Counted from the first letter of the stretch, positions 25,204-35,270 are shown. The stretch is 64,000 nucleotides of DNA from Alphaproteobacteria bacterium (GCA_947474645.1 CANJJD010000003.1:1-64000); one strand, 5' to 3'. Numbers and translations are program-made. The notes: generated from the sequence alone by a model not told the origin.

Positions 25204-25281
25204 GGCGGCAGATGTAAATCAGAACAAATGACGGTGGTGTAAAATCCGGCGCGTTGGTTAAGCGATGTTGACGCCGATACT

Positions 25282-26667
25282 TTACGGCGCCTTGCTGTAG
25301 CTTTTTGTGCGCATTGTCACCAGCTCTTCCGCCGCGGTGGGATGCAGCGCCATGGTGCCGTCGAAATCCTTCTTGGTCGCGCCCATCTTCAGACACACCG
25401 CGACGATCTGGATGATCTCCGAGGCATGGTCGCCGAAGATGTGGCAGCCCAATACCTTGTCGGTCTTGGAATCCACGATCAGCTTGATGAGGGTGCGCAC
25501 CGGCCGGCCGCCCAAGGTGTGCAACAGCGGCTTGAAGGTGGATTTGTAGACGTCAATGGCATGACCCTTCAGCAGCGCCGTGCTTTCACTGAGGCCCACA
25601 CAGGCCAGTTCCGGGGTGGTGAAGACGGCGCTGGGCACATGCGCATGGTCGGGCCGGGTTGGGTTGTTCTTGAAGGCGGTTTCGACAAAACACATGGCTT
25701 CATGGATGGCCACCGGGGTGAGCTGCACCCGGTCGGTGACGTCGCCCACCGCATAGATGTGCGGCGCGGAGGTGCGCGAATAGCCGTCCACCTTGACCTC
25801 GCCCTTGGCGCCCAGTTCCACCCCGGCCTTCTCGACATGCAGCGCCAGGGTGTTGGGCATGCGCCCGATCGCCAGCAGGATCTGGTCGCATTCGATCACC
25901 CCACCCTTGTTGGTCTCGACATGCAGGCAAGGCCCACGCTTCTCGACCTTGGTGAATTCGCAGCCCAGCAAGACTTCCAGCCCGCGTTCCTGCATCGAGG
26001 CGCACAGGGCATCGCGCATGTCATCGTCGAAACCGCGCAGCGGTTTTTCCCCGCGATACAGGACCGACACTTTGGAGCCCAACCCGTGGAAGATATGGGC
26101 GAACTCCAGGGCGATATAGCCGCCGCCGGCGATCAGGATGCGCTTGGGCAATTCCTTGAGATGAAAGGCTTCGTCCGAGGTGATGCAAAGTTCGGCGCCC
26201 GGAACGATATGGCTGGTGCCCATCTCGCGGGTCGGCCGGTTGCCGGTGGCGATCAGGATTTTCTCGGCGGTGACACGCTTGCCGGAATTGACCAGCAGCA
26301 AGGTATGCTCATCCTCGAACACCGCCCGGTCTTGAATGATGGTGACCCCGGCCTTGCCGACATTGGCGGTGTAAAGGCTTTCCAGCCTTGCGATTTCCTT
26401 GTCCTTGTTGGCAATCAAAGTCGGCCAGTCGAACCTGGCCGCGCCGAAATCCCAGCCATAGCCGGCGGCATCCATCACGTTCTCGGAAAACTGGCTGGCA
26501 TAGACCAGCAGCTTTTTGGGAATGCAGCCGCGAATGACGCAGGTGCCGCCCATGCGCCATTCCTCGGCCAGCGCCACGCGCGCGCCGGCCAGCGCCGCCA
26601 TGCGCCCGGCGCGCACCCCGCCCGAGCCCCCGCCGATCACGAACAGATCATAATCGTACTGGGTCAC
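25282..26667 (-). CDS. gor: Glutathione-disulfide reductase
   Basis: About 461 residues from the GTG at 26667. The track start (26817) lies inside rpiA, whereas this GTG overlaps the rpiA stop as GTGA and begins the conserved DYDLFVIGGGSGGVRAGRMAA. The redox-active pair is in GGTCVIRGCIPKKLLVYAS (CxxxxC shifted, as in GR). The NAD(P) motif is ILIAGGGYIALEFAHIFHGLGSKVSVLYRGEKPLRGFD, and the C-terminal dimer domain ends in GTMALHPTAAEELVTMR with the catalytic His-Glu. It keeps glutathione reduced with NADPH. It is the fourth gene of a glmU-glmS-rpiA-gor run. Confidence 0.92.
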   Translation of the reverse strand: MTQYDYDLFVIGGGSGGVRAGRMAALAGARVALAEEWRMGGTCVIRGCIPKKLLVYASQFSENVMDAAGYGWDFGAARFDWPTLIANKDKEIARLESLYTANVGKAGVTIIQDRAVFEDEHTLLLVNSGKRVTAEKILIATGNRPTREMGTSHIVPGAELCITSDEAFHLKELPKRILIAGGGYIALEFAHIFHGLGSKVSVLYRGEKPLRGFDDDMRDALCASMQERGLEVLLGCEFTKVEKRGPCLHVETNKGGVIECDQILLAIGRMPNTLALHVEKAGVELGAKGEVKVDGYSRTSAPHIYAVGDVTDRVQLTPVAIHEAMCFVETAFKNNPTRPDHAHVPSAVFTTPELACVGLSESTALLKGHAIDVYKSTFKPLLHTLGGRPVRTLIKLIVDSKTDKVLGCHIFGDHASEIIQIVAVCLKMGATKKDFDGTMALHPTAAEELVTMRTKSYSKAP

Positions 26668-27368
26668 GCGGGTTTTTCGATCACTTCGATTTCGCCATCC
26701 GCCGCGATCAACAATGTGGTGGCGATGCCGATGAACAATCCATGCTCCACCACGCCCGGCACCGCCGAGATCGCCGATGCCAGTTTGGGGGCGCTCTGGA
26801 TCACGCCAAAGGCGCAATCATAAATCACATTGCCGCCATCGGTTTTGAACGTGCCGCCATCGCGCTGGCGCAGGGTCATTTGGGTGTTGGCGTAACCGGC
26901 CGCCGCTAAGCCTGCGTTCAGCCGCGCGGCGATGGATTTGTGGCCGAACTCCACCACCTCAACCGGCAGGGGATATTTTCCCAGCCGCGGCACCAGCTTC
27001 GTTTCATCGGCGATCACGATCATCTTGCGCGAGGCCGAGGCGACGATCTTTTCGCGCAGCAGCATGCCGCCACCACCCTTGATCAGGTCCAGGTTGCGGT
27101 CGGCCTCATCGGCGCCATCAATGGTCAGGTCCAGCGGCGCCAGGTCGTCCAGCGACGCCAAGGTCAGGCCCAACTTGCGCGCCAGGGTGGCGGTCTTTTC
27201 GCTGGTCGGCACGCAAAGCAGCTTTTCACCGCCGCGTACCCGGGGCGCCAGCATCTCGACAAAGATTTCGGCGGTGGAGCCGGAGCCCAGGCCCAGCTTC
27301 ATGCCGTCCTGGACATATTCCAGGGCCTTGGCGGCGACGGCGCGTTTGAGGGCGTTCTGGTCGGTCAT
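26664..27368 (-). CDS. rpiA: Ribose-5-phosphate isomerase A
   Basis: About 234 residues from the ATG at 27368 (MTDQNAL); the track start at 27380 adds MVPP. Family motifs are GLGSGSTAEIFVEML (about 25-39), TIDGADEADRNLDLIKGGGGMLLREKIVA (about 82-110, catalytic Asp/Lys/Glu) and KLVPRLGKYPLPVEVVEFG. It interconverts ribose 5-phosphate and ribulose 5-phosphate in the pentose phosphate pathway. Its position before gor suggests coordinated supply of pentose-phosphate NADPH and glutathione reduction. The stop overlaps the gor GTG by 4 bp; glmS ends 39 bp upstream. Confidence 0.95.
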   Translation of the reverse strand: MTDQNALKRAVAAKALEYVQDGMKLGLGSGSTAEIFVEMLAPRVRGGEKLLCVPTSEKTATLARKLGLTLASLDDLAPLDLTIDGADEADRNLDLIKGGGGMLLREKIVASASRKMIVIADETKLVPRLGKYPLPVEVVEFGHKSIAARLNAGLAAAGYANTQMTLRQRDGGTFKTDGGNVIYDCAFGVIQSAPKLASAISAVPGVVEHGLFIGIATTLLIAADGEIEVIEKPA

Positions 27369-27407
27369 GGGCGGGACCATACCGGGCTTCTGTGACGGCG
27401 CAAATCG

Positions 27408-29233
<1,826 letters not shown>

Positions 29234-29234
<1 letters not shown>

Positions 29235-30559
29235 TATTTGGACCTCTTCTTGTCGCGGAACGCCTTGGCCCAACCGGGCTTTTGAGTCTGGGCGCCGCGC
29301 GCGATAGCGAGCGCGTCGGCTTGCACATCTTCGGTGATCACCGAACCGGCCGCGGTGATGGCGCCGTCGCCGACCTTGACCGGCGCCACCAAAGCGGTGT
29401 CCGAGCCGATAAAGGCGCCGGCGCCGATTTCGGTGATCGCCTTGGTGAAGCCGTCATAGTTGCAGGTGATGGTGCCGGCCCCGATATTGGCGCCCGCCCC
29501 CACGCTGGCATCGCCCAGATAGGTGAGATGATTGGCCTTGGCGCCCTTGCCGATCACCGTATTCTTCACTTCCACGAAATTGCCGATATGGGCGTTCTCG
29601 CCGATCACCGCGCCGGGACGCAGGCGGGCGAACGGCCCGATAATGGCGCCGGACGCCACCGAGGCGCCTTCCAAGTGGCTATGACTGCGGATGCGCGCGC
29701 CGCTCTTCACCGTCACACCCTGGGCGAACACCACGAACGGTTCGATCTCCACATCGTTCTCCACCACCGTGTCATGGGCGAAGAACACCGTCTCGGGCGC
29801 CGCCATGGTGACGCCGTCGGCCAGCAGGCGGGCGCGGACTCTGTTCTGGAACTTGGCTTCCGCCTCGGCCAGTTCGGCGCGGCTGTTGACCCCGGTGACC
29901 GAGACTTCGTCGGCCACCGCGATGGCGCATTTGACCCCATCGGTGCGCGCAATGCTGGGCACGTCGGTGAGGTAATATTCCTTCTGGGCATTGTCGTTCT
30001 TGAGCGCGGACGTCCAGTGGAAAAACTTCTGCGCATCGGCGGCATAGCAGCCGGCATTGCACAAGCCGATCCCACGCTCGGCGGCCGTGGCGTCCTTGAA
30101 CTCGACGATGCGGTTCAGAAATCCGTCCGGAGTCATCAGAACCCGGCCATAGGAGGCCGGATCGGCCGGCTCGAAGGCCAGCATGGCAAGCCCGGTGCGG
30201 GCCTGTGTCCGCAAGCACTCGGCAATGATCTCGCCGGTGACCAGGGGCAAGTCGCCATTGACGACCAGCAAGGTGCCGGAAAAATCCGCCAGCGCGTCCT
30301 TGGCGCAGGCCGCGGCATGGCCGGTGCCCAGTTGCTGGTCCTGGATGGCGCTTTCGCAGCCCAGCGCCTTGGCATAGTCGCGCACCGCATCGCCGGCGGG
30401 CGACGTCACCACCACAATGCGCTCCACCCCGGCCGCCCTCAGCGCGCCGATGACATGGCCGAGCAGCGGCAGCCCGGCCACCTTGTGGAGGACCTTGGGA
30501 AGTGCCGATTTCATACGGGTGCCCTGCCCAGCGGCAAGGATCACGGCAGCCTTCGACAT
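29234..30559 (-). CDS. glmU: Bifunctional GlcNAc-1-phosphate uridyltransferase / glucosamine-1-phosphate acetyltransferase
   Basis: A 441-residue two-domain enzyme. The N-terminal pyrophosphorylase has VILAAGQGTRMKSALPKVLHKVAGLPLLGHV (about 6-36) and DQQLGTGHAAACA. The C-terminal left-handed beta helix (about 245-420) has hexapeptide repeats and the catalytic segment NFVEVKNTVIGKGAKANHLTYLGDASVGAGANIGAGTITCNYDGF. It completes UDP-GlcNAc synthesis from glucosamine 1-phosphate. It is the first gene of the run glmU-glmS-rpiA-gor and is divergent from gph. The length is slightly below the 456 residues of E. coli GlmU. Confidence 0.96.
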
Positions 30560-30647
30560 GGCGTTTGGGTAGTGCCCTGTGAGAAAAAGATGAAGTGACG
30601 AATTGCGACTGTATATTGCCTTGATTCTAGGGACGATCCGTTAATTC

Positions 30648-31316
30648 ATGCCCCCCACACCTGCCCTGATTTTCGACCTGGACGGCACTTTGGCCGATAC
30701 CGCCCCCGACCTTTTGGGGGCGACCAATGCCGTGCTGGCGGCCCAGGGGCGGGCTTTGCTGGATCTTGGCCATCTGCGCCACATGGTGGGGTTCGGCGCC
30801 AAGGCGCTGATCGCCCAGGCGATGGAAGCCAGCGGCGCCCCGGTGACCGAAAGCCAGATGCCGCCTTTGGTGGACATTTTCATCGCCCATTACACCGCCC
30901 ATATCGCCGACAACAGCCGCCTGTTCCCCGGCGTGGCCGAGACCCTGGCCAGGCTGAAAGCCGGCGGGGCGCGGCTGGCCGTGTTGACCAACAAGCCGCA
31001 AGGCCTGACCGACCTGTTGCTGCCGGAACTGGCGCTGGACGGCATTTTTTCTGCCGTGTATGGCGCGGGGCGCAAAGCCTATACCAAGCCGGACCCGCGC
31101 ATCTTTCATGACGTGGTGGAGGATTGCGGGGGCGGCCAGGCGGTGATGATCGGGGATTCCATCACCGACCTGAACACCGCGCGCGCCGCCGGCGCACCCT
31201 GCATCCTGATGTCCTATGGCTTCACCCCGGTACCGGCCCGGGAGCTTGGCGCGGATCTCGTGCTGGACAATTTTGCCCAGCTTCCCGATGCGTTGCGCGA
31301 AATGAATCTGCTTTAG
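30648..31316 (+). CDS. gph: Phosphoglycolate phosphatase-like HAD hydrolase
   Basis: A 222-residue HAD subfamily IA enzyme. Motif I is FDLDGTLADTAPDL (about 9-22) with the nucleophile Asp and acid/base Asp, motif II is VLTNKP, motif III a Lys in AYTKPDPRIF, and motif IV MIGDSITDLNTARAAG. The helical cap lies between motifs I and II. It probably dephosphorylates 2-phosphoglycolate made during DNA repair or metabolism, though related HADs have broad specificity. It is divergent from glmU and convergent with the response regulator gene, with a 4-bp tail overlap. Confidence 0.86.
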   Translation: MPPTPALIFDLDGTLADTAPDLLGATNAVLAAQGRALLDLGHLRHMVGFGAKALIAQAMEASGAPVTESQMPPLVDIFIAHYTAHIADNSRLFPGVAETLARLKAGGARLAVLTNKPQGLTDLLLPELALDGIFSAVYGAGRKAYTKPDPRIFHDVVEDCGGGQAVMIGDSITDLNTARAAGAPCILMSYGFTPVPARELGADLVLDNFAQLPDALREMNLL

Positions 31317-31744
31317 AGTTCCCAGGTCGCGCCGTTGGGCACGACAGTCACGGGCGGAGCGACCCATACCATGGCGCTGGACTTGACCAGCCGCGAAAGC
31401 CGTTCCAGCAAGGTGTCGGGATTGAATGGCTTGACCATATAGTCGCTGGCGCCACCATTCATGGCCTCCATCACCGTTTCGGGATTGCGTTCGCCGGTCA
31501 GCATCATCACCGGCAACTTGGCCATCCGGGGATCGGACTTGATCTTGGCTAGCGCCGATAAGCCGCCACCGCCCGGCATCTGCACATCCAGGATCACCGC
31601 CACCGGCTCCTGGGCCCGCACCATGACGAGCGCGGCCACCGCGTCATTGGCGGCGATGACGTTGTAGCGGGCCATGCCCAACCGCAGTTTCACCAGACTG
31701 ATGATGGTGGGATCGTCATCGGCGATCACGACACAACGCTGCAT
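31313..31744 (-). CDS. Single-domain response regulator (CheY-like receiver)
   Basis: A 143-residue protein that is almost entirely a receiver domain. Acidic residues ADDDP (about 8-12), phospho-acceptor Asp in VILDVQMPGGGG (about 53), Thr/Ser switch in MMLTGE (about 83) and Lys in DYMVKPFNP (about 105) are all present. There is no output domain; about 20 extra residues (SAMVWVAPPVTVVPNGATWEL) follow. It is divergent from a membrane histidine kinase gene about 158 bp away, so the two probably form a pathway that signals by protein contact or a phosphorelay. Confidence 0.85.
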   Translation of the reverse strand: MQRCVVIADDDPTIISLVKLRLGMARYNVIAANDAVAALVMVRAQEPVAVILDVQMPGGGGLSALAKIKSDPRMAKLPVMMLTGERNPETVMEAMNGGASDYMVKPFNPDTLLERLSRLVKSSAMVWVAPPVTVVPNGATWEL

Positions 31745-31802
31745 GAAAAAGACCCCAGTTCGTCCGGCGGACCTTGCCGTTGGGGAACTTAAGAACTCCT
31801 TC

Positions 31803-31814
31803 CTGAAATTTCAG
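31803..31814. promoter_or_regulatory. Palindrome CTGAAATTTCAG between response regulator and kinase genes
   Basis: Twelve perfectly symmetric bases, 59 bp upstream of the response-regulator ATG. The half-site ATTTCAG recurs at 31856-31862, closer to the kinase start. A divergent two-site arrangement suggests binding by a shared regulator. The local response regulator has no DNA-binding domain, so the protein is not known. Confidence 0.35.
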
Positions 31815-31902
31815 TTTTTGTCGATTTTCTGCGGAGTTTCGCGGTTTTCCGTGACATTTCAGCCAGAATCGGTGCCAGTTGCGCATCCCAAAGGGGATCA
31901 AG

Positions 31903-33519
31903 TTGCCAGCAGACACCGCGCGCCCATTCCTGCGAACCGATCTCCTGCTCGCCACGCTTCTGGCGGCGGTCGGTTTCTTCCTGCTCGGCTTCGGCGCTAT
32001 CCGGCTGACACCGCAGGGCAGCCCAATTGCGATCATCTGGCCGGCCAATGCCTTCGCGCTGTGTCTGATGCTGCGCTACGGCCGCAACTGGCGCGACTAT
32101 GGGCTCATGCTGGCGGGGACCTTCGTCGGCGATCTGTTCGGCAATGGGCTGGGCGCCGGTTCTTCGATGGTGCTGACACTCGGCTACAGCCTGGCCAATA
32201 CGCTCGAGATCGGCGTGTGCATGGCGCTGGTCGGCAAGGTGCGCGCGCTGCGCTTCGCCAATGTCCGCGCGGCCATCGCCTTCGGCTTCAAGGCGGGGCT
32301 GGTGCCGCCGCTGCTGGGCGCGACGGCCGCCATGCTGGTGACTTGGGCAGGTGGGGGGCACGACGCCTTCGCGGCGGGACGCAACTGGCTCTTCGCCGAC
32401 GTGCTGGGCTTTTGCATCATCTTTCCCATCGGCATGACCATTTCCTGGCGGCAGATCCAGAAACTGCGGTTGCCCCAGCGCCTGCCGCTGGCGGTGGGAG
32501 CGGTGATATTGATGCTCGGGGTTACCGTACTGGTCTACCCGCTGCGTTTCTATTCCCTGCAGTTCCTGATCCTGCCCGCCGCCCTGCTCCTCACCGCGCG
32601 GTTTCGCATACTGGGCGCCGGTACAGCCATGATCATCATCACCGCCGTGATCCTGGCCGATCCCATGCCGCCCAAATCGCTCGATCCGGTCGTGCGCATC
32701 CAGTATCTGCAGTTGTTCGTGGCGGTGTGCAGCCTGGTCTGCGTACGCGCAGCAGGCCTTCTGAACCAGCGCGACCTGCACCAGGCGATCATCGAGCGGC
32801 GGCATCGCCGCGCCGTACGCGCCAGCCGCTTCAAGAGCCAGTTGCTCGGCCATGTCAGCCATGAGGTGCGCAGCCCGCTGTCAGCGATCATCGGCTTTTC
32901 TTCGATGCTGGAGTCCGGATCGCTGTCGCCGGAGCGGGCGCCGGAATTCGCCGCCATCATCGCCCATAACGGCGAGCTGCTGCAGCGGCTGCATGACGAC
33001 TTGCTGGACCTGTCCCGCGCCGAAGCCGGCGCCTTGACTATCCAGGCCGAGAGGGTGGCAGTGGGCACCACGCTCATCGCCTGCATCAAGGGCATCCGGC
33101 TGGACGCCACCCTGGGCGGCAAGGAAGTGCTGATGGACCGCATTGAGGACGCGCTGGCAGTGCGGGCCGATCCGGTGCGGCTGGCCCAGATCCTCAACAA
33201 CCTGATCGCCAATGCCTTCAAGTATGGCGACAATTTTTCGCCCATCCGGGTCAGCGCCCATGCCCGCGCCGACGGCTTTGGCCGCATCGAGATTGCCAAT
33301 ACCGGACCGGGCATTCCCGTGGCCGAGCGGAGGGCCGTGTTCCTGCCGTTCCGCCGCTCGCAACTGGTGGGCCGCTCGGTGCCGGGGGCTGGGCTGGGGC
33401 TTTCGATCGCCAAGCTGCTGGTCGAGGCGCAAGGCGGGCGGATTGATTTTGAGAGCGAACCAGGCCGCCAGACCCGGTTCTGGATTGACCTGCCTTTGGC
33501 CGCCAAAGCGGCGGCTTGA
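31903..33519 (+). CDS. Membrane histidine kinase with MASE1 sensor domain
   Basis: About 538 residues from a TTG at 31903 with AAGGGGAT 6 nt upstream; the track uses a TTG at 31879. The N-terminal 290 residues are a MASE1 domain of about eight membrane spans (AIRLTPQGSPIAIIWPANAFALCLMLRYG is its typical opening). Then follow the H-box LLGHVSHEVRSPLSAIIGFSSML, N-box NNLIANAFKYG, G1 IANTGPGIPVAERRAVF and G2 GAGLGLSIAKLLVEAQGGRI. It resembles plant-pathogen and Caulobacter kinases that sense an unknown membrane or small-molecule signal. The divergent receiver protein is the likely partner. Its stop codon lies inside the -35 box of the tRNA-Val promoter. Confidence 0.88.
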   Translation: MPADTARPFLRTDLLLATLLAAVGFFLLGFGAIRLTPQGSPIAIIWPANAFALCLMLRYGRNWRDYGLMLAGTFVGDLFGNGLGAGSSMVLTLGYSLANTLEIGVCMALVGKVRALRFANVRAAIAFGFKAGLVPPLLGATAAMLVTWAGGGHDAFAAGRNWLFADVLGFCIIFPIGMTISWRQIQKLRLPQRLPLAVGAVILMLGVTVLVYPLRFYSLQFLILPAALLLTARFRILGAGTAMIIITAVILADPMPPKSLDPVVRIQYLQLFVAVCSLVCVRAAGLLNQRDLHQAIIERRHRRAVRASRFKSQLLGHVSHEVRSPLSAIIGFSSMLESGSLSPERAPEFAAIIAHNGELLQRLHDDLLDLSRAEAGALTIQAERVAVGTTLIACIKGIRLDATLGGKEVLMDRIEDALAVRADPVRLAQILNNLIANAFKYGDNFSPIRVSAHARADGFGRIEIANTGPGIPVAERRAVFLPFRRSQLVGRSVPGAGLGLSIAKLLVEAQGGRIDFESEPGRQTRFWIDLPLAAKAAA

Positions 33520-33544
33520 CGGCCCCAAACCTCACCCTTATAGC
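33516..33544 (+). promoter_or_regulatory. Promoter of tRNA-Val(CAC)
   Basis: TTGACG (33516-33521), exactly 17 bp, then TATAGC (33539-33544), a near-consensus promoter for a stable RNA. It would start transcription near 33551, about 14 nt before the mature 5' end. The -35 box contains the TGA stop of the kinase gene (33517-33519). Confidence 0.7.
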
Positions 33545-33564
33545 CTGCGACCCTGCCAATAGGC

Positions 33565-33639
33565 GGGCGCGTAGCTCAGCGGGAGAGCACTCCCTTCACA
33601 CGGGAGGGGTCACAGGTTCAATCCCTGTCGCGCCCACCA
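33565..33639 (+). tRNA. tRNA-Val (anticodon CAC), CCA encoded
   Basis: A full cloverleaf: acceptor GGGCGCG/CGCGCCC, D arm GCTC-AGCGGGA-GAGC, anticodon arm CTCCC-TTCACAC-GGGAG with CAC reading GUG, T arm ACAGG-TTCAATC-CCTGT, discriminator A and encoded CCA. A T6 run follows at 33640-33645. Its bases 33595-33636 (from the anticodon loop to the discriminator) are repeated exactly at 35203-35244, which marks the gene as the attachment site of the small island that follows. Confidence 0.97.
33595..33636. repeat. Left attachment-site copy (attL), 42-bp tRNA 3' half
   Basis: TTCACACGGGAGGGGTCACA...GCGCCCA, from T of the anticodon loop to the discriminator base, identical over 42 bp to 35203-35244. 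The preceding base differs (C versus T) and so does the following one (C versus A), so the repeat ends are sharp. tRNA 3' halves of this extent are the usual attB of tyrosine recombinases. Confidence 0.85.
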
Positions 33640-33783
33640 TTTTTTCTTCGCAGCCAGAGCCACCACACAGCACGATTCCCAAGGGCCGCTAACAAGTCGC
33701 AGCCGCACCATGACCGGTTGATCCGTGTCATGCCGTGCGTTGGGCGCTGCCCATAGTCTGATACAGTTATTGGAAGGCTTCTC

Positions 33784-34317
33784 ATGCCCGTTGAACGCTA
33801 CAGCACACCCGCCATATGGCTGCACTGGATGATCGCACTGCTGATTGTCTGCGCCTTCCTTCTCGGCCTAACAGTGGATGCGTTCCCCAAAAGCTGGGAT
33901 GGCGCAATCGTTAATCTTCACGTGCTGCTGGGCCTGGGAGTCTTAGTGCTGTCCGGCGCGCGGGTCTGGTGGAGACTAACCCATCGCCCGCCAGCACTGC
34001 CGTCAGGAACCTCGGCGCTGACAAATCGGCTTTCTCTGGTCGGGCATATACTTCTGTATGTCATGATGTTTGTCGTGCCGCTGATCGGCATTCCCACCTT
34101 GCTGTACCGGGGCCGCGGGATTAATTTCGGCCTGTTCCAAATTTCCTCGCCCTTCGCGCGCGATCCGCAAATCTTCCGCCCGCTGACGGACAACCATGAA
34201 CTTGCCGCCTATGCACTGGTCCTGCTGGCCGCCGGGCACGCCATGGCCGCGATCTATCATCACGTCATCCTCAAGGATCGTCTGCTTCTGCGCATGACGC
34301 GGTCGCGTTCGCCTTGA
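33784..34317 (+). CDS. Cytochrome b561-family membrane haem protein
   Basis: A 177-residue four-helix cytochrome b. Haem-ligand candidates are His14 (IWLHWMIALLIV), the His of NLHVLLGLGVLVLSGARVWWR (about 46), and the two His in DNHELAAYALVLLAAGHAMAAIYHH (about 138 and 153), the spacing expected of the bacterial b561 family (as in CybB). Spans lie at about 13-33, 45-62, 88-108 and 140-160. It moves electrons between quinol and a periplasmic acceptor, possibly superoxide. GGAAGG lies 6 nt before the ATG. It is cargo of the tRNA-Val island, 19 bp upstream of the VIT gene, so the two may be a metal or redox stress pair. Confidence 0.86.
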   Translation: MPVERYSTPAIWLHWMIALLIVCAFLLGLTVDAFPKSWDGAIVNLHVLLGLGVLVLSGARVWWRLTHRPPALPSGTSALTNRLSLVGHILLYVMMFVVPLIGIPTLLYRGRGINFGLFQISSPFARDPQIFRPLTDNHELAAYALVLLAAGHAMAAIYHHVILKDRLLLRMTRSRSP

Positions 34318-34336
34318 GACAGGGGGAGCCATCCTG

Positions 34337-35038
34337 ATGCGCCATTTACAAAGACACCGGGAGCGCCATCTGGTCGCGCGCATCGGCTGGTTGCGAGCGG
34401 CCGTCTTGGGCGCCAATGACGGTATTGTTTCCACGGCCAGCCTGATCCTGGGCGTGGCGGCCGCATCGGCCACCAAGGACGATGTTCTGCTTTCGGGAGT
34501 TGCAGCGCTTGTCGCCGGGGCAATGTCCATGGCGGCAGGCGAGTATGTCTCGGTCAGTTCTCAGTCCGATACCGAGACCGCCGATCTGGCGCGTGAAAGG
34601 CAGGAGCTTGCGTCCGATCCCGAGGCCGAACGTGAAGAGCTTGCGGGTATCTATGCCCTCAGGGGACTGGACCGAGACACCGCGCTGATAGTTGCCCGGC
34701 AGCTCATGGCTAAGGACGCGCTTGTCGCTCATGCCCGCGACGAACTGGGGATTTCCGACCTCACCACCGCAAGACCGATACAGGCGGCCCTGACATCGGC
34801 TGCCACCTTCACGGCAGGGGCGGCCATGCCCCTGCTGACCGCGCTTGTGGTCCCGGCCCACACTGTTGTCATCGCCGTATCGGCCTGCTCACTTGCCTTC
34901 CTGGCCATCCTCGGTGCCATCGGCGCGAGAATGGGGGGCGCCCGCCCGCTCCGGGCGGCAGCTAGGGTCACACTCTGGGGTGCGCTGGCCATGGCCATCA
35001 CTGCCGGGGTCGGCCTGCTGGCCGGAAAGGTCGTCTAG
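34337..35038 (+). CDS. VIT1/CCC1-family iron/manganese transporter
   Basis: A 233-residue membrane protein with the family opening LGANDGIVSTASLILGVAAA (about 24-43) and AGAMSMAAGEYVSVSSQSDTE (about 61-81), which hold the metal-binding Asp, Met and Glu. A cytoplasmic helical stretch (about 82-145) with acidic residues links to three C-terminal helices. VIT/CCC1 proteins take Fe2+ or Mn2+ out of the cytoplasm, in exchange for protons. It is the second and last gene of the tRNA-Val island. The ATG has GGGGGAG about 9 nt upstream. Confidence 0.88.
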   Translation: MRHLQRHRERHLVARIGWLRAAVLGANDGIVSTASLILGVAAASATKDDVLLSGVAALVAGAMSMAAGEYVSVSSQSDTETADLARERQELASDPEAEREELAGIYALRGLDRDTALIVARQLMAKDALVAHARDELGISDLTTARPIQAALTSAATFTAGAAMPLLTALVVPAHTVVIAVSACSLAFLAILGAIGARMGGARPLRAAARVTLWGALAMAITAGVGLLAGKVV

Positions 35039-35202
35039 CAGTCCGGAGCCACGCGGCAGCGACGTAGGCACTAGCGGTGACGGAACGTGTTCAAACGCCT
35101 GTGCAGCATGTGCACACCGTAGCCAATGATGGACCCGACCGGGATAAAAACCCTAGCCAAATCAACTTTGTGCGCTGAGAGAGGGCCACTGGTGTGCTGG
35201 CT

Positions 35203-35244
35203 TTCACACGGGAGGGGTCACAGGTTCAATCCCTGTCGCGCCCA
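35203..35244. repeat. Right attachment-site copy (attR), 42-bp direct repeat of tRNA-Val 3' half
   Basis: Exactly the same 42 bp as 33595-33636, in direct orientation, without the tRNA 5' half and without an encoded CCA (GCGCCCA is followed by AGCCCC). It is preceded by GTGTGCTGGCT. It therefore is not a tRNA gene but the scar of integration. Confidence 0.85.
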
Positions 35245-35270
35245 AGCCCCCTCTTTCCAGTGACGGCCTT

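Larger units (their letters stand above)
33637..35202. mobile_element. 1.6-kb integrase-less genomic island in tRNA-Val (cytochrome b561 + VIT transporter)
   Basis: The segment between two perfect 42-bp copies of the tRNA-Val 3' half; period 1608 bp. It contains two intact plus-strand genes, 19 bp apart, and about 300 bp of non-coding DNA at the ends. No integrase, excisionase, replication or transfer gene is present, and no ORF in the 164-bp right end resembles a recombinase remnant. The left gene is visibly less GC-rich in its codons than the flanking genes (CTA, ATA, ACA used). It may be a deleted remnant, or a satellite moved by an integrase elsewhere that targets the same tRNA. Confidence 0.75.

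Noticed and set aside
35039-35202. Integrase remnant at the right end of the tRNA-Val island
   Set aside because: Both strands were read; no R-x-H-x-x-H-Y-type tyrosine recombinase pattern or long frame is present in this 164 bp.
35203-35244. Second tRNA-Val gene
   Set aside because: Only the 3' half is present. No D arm or 5' acceptor strand lies upstream, so no cloverleaf can form.
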